Shown piece by piece: positions 6,415-8,606 of a stretch of DNA of 8,606 nucleotides. The notes below the pieces were generated by a model. The model worked only from the letters and a program-made list of their open reading frames with translations, was not told the origin of the DNA and searched no databases. Numbering within the stretch: position 1 is the first letter of the stretch; the number at the start of each line of letters is the position of its first letter. The translations under genes were made by a program, and so were the position numbers. Location: assembly GCA_964391995.1 (NCBI GenBank), contig CAYMOM010000082.1:1-8606 (forward strand), given 5' to 3'. The stretch comes from UBA11524 sp964391995. GTDB taxonomy: Bacteria > Bacillota > Clostridia > Christensenellales > Aristaeellaceae.

Positions 6415-6448
6415 CTACAGCGGTTTCTCCGCCCCGGGCCAGGCCCGG
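6405..6448. repeat. Cluster of short inverted repeats at the junction of two convergent genes
   Basis: The convergent stop codons form the palindrome GTAGCTAC (6411-6418). GCGG (6420-6423) can pair either with CCGC at 6405-6408 or with CCGC at 6429-6432. A further near-perfect hairpin, CCGGGCC (6434-6440) with GGCCCGG (6442-6448), follows. No T-run of four or more is present on either strand. The cluster may help end transcription from both sides or may be chance in GC-rich DNA. Confidence 0.45.
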
Positions 6449-7245
6449 CACAGGGCCGCCAGCACCAGGCACAGGCAGCCGGGTATGGGGTAATACTTCA
6501 TGCCTGTTACAATGTACATCAGCAAAAAACCCAGGCCATAAAGCATATAGGTTTTCGCCTTGCTCCGCCGGAGAATCGCCCGCCCTGCGACCCCGGCGGC
6601 AAGGCGTTTTTTGCGCTGGCCCAGGGCCACCAGCTGTTCATCGGTGGCCGGGCTCATGGCGCCTGCCAGCTGCACCAGCACTTCCCGCCTGATGATGCGG
6701 ATGGGGATGCACCCCTCCGCTGCCCAGGCCTCCACCCTTGGGGTGATCCGCCCCGTCACGCAGGCCACGCCCCGCTGCACCCCATGCCTGCGGCAGGCCC
6801 TTTGCACATTAGCCACGGTGCCCTGGCCTGCCTCCGCGCCCTCCGGCAGGGGAATGCAGCTCACCAGCAGCCGCTCTTCTCCGCTGCGGCACAGCATGCC
6901 GTCATCCGTCACCCGTTCCATGGTCAGGGGGTATTTCCCGCAAAGCAGCAGCGCCGCCTGAAAATGCGCCCGCCGGGCCGGTGCCAGCAGCATGTCCTCC
7001 AGCATCAATTCACCCCCCAGCCGGCGGCGCAGGGCAGCCTCCCGCCTGCTCACTGTCCGGCGGCGCCACTGCCCCACACCTGCCTGGCCCAATATCCCCA
7101 GCGCCGTACCCGCCACCAGGGCAGGGATGCCCAACCCCCACAGGTATACAAACCAGCCTATGCCCAGCGCCAGCAGCAGCAGGCACAGGCCGCCCTGGTC
7201 CATCAGGGTGGAAAGGCGGGCCTTCCGCAGGTAGCTTTGCACCAT
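6415..7245 (-). CDS. Four-helix membrane protein with a cytosolic domain, possibly a degenerate Mrr-like nuclease fold
   Basis: A 276-residue protein I do not firmly recognise. It has a basic N-terminus, two hydrophobic segments (about 19-36 and 38-55), an arginine-rich linker (60-76), a soluble domain (about 80-215) and two more hydrophobic segments (about 233-248 and 252-266), so the soluble part should face the cytosol. That domain has the run MERVTDDGML (109-118), LLVSC (126-130), VACVTGRITPRVEAWAAEG (160-178) and IPIRIIRREVLVQL (180-193). This order resembles the Mrr-type restriction-endonuclease-like fold ('..GDgGiD..', 'vqcK', 'vvvT.g.ft..A...A', 'i.li....L'), but the expected catalytic lysine is missing. 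The fold assignment is tentative. ATG at 7245 is chosen because AAGGG lies 7 bases upstream; a GTG at 7251 is too close to that site. The gene is divergent from nadD and abuts the desulfurase gene tail to tail. Confidence 0.72.
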   Translation of the reverse strand: MVQSYLRKARLSTLMDQGGLCLLLLALGIGWFVYLWGLGIPALVAGTALGILGQAGVGQWRRRTVSRREAALRRRLGGELMLEDMLLAPARRAHFQAALLLCGKYPLTMERVTDDGMLCRSGEERLLVSCIPLPEGAEAGQGTVANVQRACRRHGVQRGVACVTGRITPRVEAWAAEGCIPIRIIRREVLVQLAGAMSPATDEQLVALGQRKKRLAAGVAGRAILRRSKAKTYMLYGLGFLLMYIVTGMKYYPIPGCLCLVLAALCRAWPGAEKPL

Positions 7246-7271
7246 GATCACACCCTTTTTGTGATTTGCAC

Positions 7272-7305
7272 TTTATTGTTTCCCCAAAATCGTTTATAAT
7301 ATGAT
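7272..7305 (+). promoter_or_regulatory. Probable promoter of nadD-yqeK
   Basis: Two overlapping readings are possible. One is TTTATT (7272-7277), a 17-base spacer and TATAAT (7295-7300). The other is TTGTTT (7276-7281), an 18-base spacer and TATGAT (7300-7305). The -10 boxes are good and the -35 boxes weak. Both place the start of transcription at or just upstream of the AAAGGAGGAA ribosome site (7311-7320), so the leader is very short. Confidence 0.6.
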
Positions 7306-7325
7306 TATTCAAAGGAGGAAGCACT

Positions 7326-8516
7326 GTGGCGAAGGAACGCATTGGCATTATGGGCGGAACTTTTGACCCCATCCACGCAGGGCATATCAGCATGGCACTG
7401 AATGCAAAGCAGCAGGCCCGGCTGGACAGGGTGCTGGTGATCCCCACCGGCAACCCGCCCCACAAAACCGACACCGCGCCGGCGGAGGACCGCTGGAAAA
7501 TGGTCTGCGCCGCCTGCGGCAAGGAGCCGGCCCTGGAGCCCAGCCGCATAGAGCTGGACAGGGCAGGCACCATCTACACGGTGGACACCCTGGCGCTTTT
7601 GAAGGCGCAATACCCCCAGGCCGCGTTTTACTACATCATCGGCGCCGATACGCTGATGGAATTGCAAAACTGGCGCAGCTACCGGCAGGTGCTGGGCATG
7701 TGCAGTTTTCTGGTGTGTCCCCGCACCTGGCGCTACACAGCCGCCCAGCTGAAGGAGGAGCGCCGCCGCCTGCAGGGCATGGGGGCGGACATCATCATGC
7801 TGGACACCCCTGTGGTGGATGCTTCCTCCACAGCCATTCGCGCCGCCCTGGCTGCCGGTGAAGGCACGCCCATGCTGCCCGCCGTGGTGCAGGAATACTG
7901 CGCCGCCAAGGGCCTGTACGGCATGGCAAAGCGTGTCCCCCAGGCGGATGCGTGGCTGGACAAGCTGTTCGCCGCCCTGTCCCCGGAGCGCTTCACCCAC
8001 ACCCTGGGCGTGGCCGGTGCCGCCAGGGAGCTGGCGCTGCACCACGGCCTGAATGCGCAAAAGGCGGAAATCGCCGGCCTGCTGCACGACTGTGCCAAGT
8101 GCATCCCCATTGAGGATATGCGCACCATGGCGGTGGAGCGCCGCCTGCTGGCGGATGAATCCCTGCTGGAGAACAGCAACCTGCTCCACGCACCGGTGGG
8201 CGCCTGGCTGGCCCGGACGGAGTACGGCGTCAGCGACTCGGAAATCATCCAGGCCATTCTGTACCACACCACCGGCACCCCGGGCATGAGCCAGCTGGAC
8301 ATGGCTGTCTACCTGGCGGACAAGATTGAACCCACCCGGAAGGACTACCCCACCCTGTCCACCGTCCGCGCCCTGGCCCGGCAGTCCCTGGAAAAGGCAA
8401 TGCTTGCCAGCCTGGAGGGAACCATCCGCCATGTGAAGAAAGGCGGGCGCAGCCAGCACCCTGCCACCGGGGAAACCCTCAGCTGGCTCCTCACCCTGCC
8501 GCAAACCAACAACTGA
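7326..8516 (+). CDS. nadD-yqeK: Fused nicotinate-nucleotide adenylyltransferase (NadD) and HD-domain hydrolase (YqeK)
   Basis: A 396-residue fusion of two proteins that are separate neighbours in Bacillus (yqeJ and yqeK). Residues 1-199 are NadD, which adenylates nicotinate mononucleotide to make the direct precursor of NAD. Seen there: GIMGGTFDPIHAGH (7-20) with H17 and H20, PTGNPPHK, IIGADTL, and the phosphate-binding SSTAIR (167-172). Residues about 203-396 are YqeK, an HD-domain metal hydrolase; family members split diadenosine tetraphosphate to two ADP. Its metal set is complete: H225 in FTHTLGVA, H254-D255 in GLLHDCAK, H288 in LLHAPVG, H314 in LYHTTG and D332 in VYLADKIEP. No stop or frameshift separates the halves, and M200 sits at the join without a ribosome site. 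The start is GTG, with GGAGG 7 bases upstream. rsfS follows after 17 bases. Confidence 0.95.
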   Translation: MAKERIGIMGGTFDPIHAGHISMALNAKQQARLDRVLVIPTGNPPHKTDTAPAEDRWKMVCAACGKEPALEPSRIELDRAGTIYTVDTLALLKAQYPQAAFYYIIGADTLMELQNWRSYRQVLGMCSFLVCPRTWRYTAAQLKEERRRLQGMGADIIMLDTPVVDASSTAIRAALAAGEGTPMLPAVVQEYCAAKGLYGMAKRVPQADAWLDKLFAALSPERFTHTLGVAGAARELALHHGLNAQKAEIAGLLHDCAKCIPIEDMRTMAVERRLLADESLLENSNLLHAPVGAWLARTEYGVSDSEIIQAILYHTTGTPGMSQLDMAVYLADKIEPTRKDYPTLSTVRALARQSLEKAMLASLEGTIRHVKKGGRSQHPATGETLSWLLTLPQTNN

Positions 8517-8533
8517 TTTTTTAGGAGGAACAT

Positions 8534-8606
8534 ATGCAGGACAACGCTATCGTGCAGGAAATTGCCCAGGTGATCTACGACAAAAAGGGCCGGGACATTA
8601 TCGCCC
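8534..8606 (+). CDS. rsfS: Ribosomal silencing factor RsfS (partial, runs off the right edge)
   Basis: The first 24 codons, MQDNAIVQEIAQVIYDKKGR followed by DIIA, fit the start of the RsfS/YbeB/Iojap family, whose N-terminal helix ends in 'l.dkKa.di.v'. RsfS binds uL14 on the large ribosomal subunit and blocks subunit joining when nutrients are short. TTTTTTAGGAGGA just upstream gives a strong ribosome site 5 bases from the ATG. The position directly after nadD-yqeK is the usual Firmicutes order (B. subtilis yqeJ-yqeK-yqeL), which supports the call, and no terminator separates them. Only about a fifth of the gene is visible. Confidence 0.85.
   Translation, partial: MQDNAIVQEIAQVIYDKKGRDIIA

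Noticed and set aside
7305..8504. A 399-codon minus-strand open frame opposite nadD-yqeK.
   Set aside because: It is codon-aligned with the fusion gene and has a composition typical of an antisense shadow.
1..8606. CRISPR arrays, insertion sequences, tRNA or rRNA genes.
   Set aside because: No spaced direct repeats, transposase motifs, terminal inverted repeats or tRNA-like folds were seen on reading both strands.

Overview
The window looks like chromosomal DNA from a high-GC member of the Clostridia (Oscillospirales/Ruminococcaceae-like gut Firmicutes). This is inferred from the GC-rich third codon positions, strong AGGAGG-type ribosome binding sites, sigma-A-type promoters, the DapL route to meso-diaminopimelate, and the Firmicutes gene order nadD-yqeK-rsfS. 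The taxonomic guess was not checked by any search.

Layout. The left end (1-704, minus strand) carries the receiver half of an OmpR/PhoB-type response regulator, preceded by a small membrane-anchored PDZ protein. A sensor kinase probably lies beyond the left edge. Next, on the plus strand, is a single TraX-family membrane protein (823-1560) with a clear promoter. A three-gene block follows (1651-4662): dapF, dapL and cysK, with one good promoter in front and one good intrinsic terminator behind. Together dapL and dapF turn tetrahydrodipicolinate into LL- and then meso-diaminopimelate for cell wall and lysine, and cysK makes cysteine. Between 4690 and 4922 is a relic of a response-regulator DNA-binding domain, ending in two overlapping inverted repeats.

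A DUF3343 (putative Se/S carrier-like) gene (minus, 4923-5210) is divergent from a class V aminotransferase of the cysteine desulfurase family (plus, 5278-6414). With cysK nearby, this forms a loose cysteine/sulfur neighbourhood. The desulfurase gene runs stop-to-stop into a convergent gene for a four-helix membrane protein with a cytosolic domain that may be a degraded restriction-endonuclease-like fold (6415-7245). The right end (7326-8606) holds a fused nadD-yqeK gene (NAD synthesis adenylyltransferase plus HD-domain nucleotide hydrolase) followed by the start of rsfS, the ribosomal silencing factor.

Most of the window is ordinary housekeeping DNA. I do not see a convincing new defence, mobile or RNA system. 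The items most worth a second look are the membrane protein at 6415-7245, the DUF3343/desulfurase pair, the PDZ-plus-response-regulator unit, and the relic with its competing hairpins.
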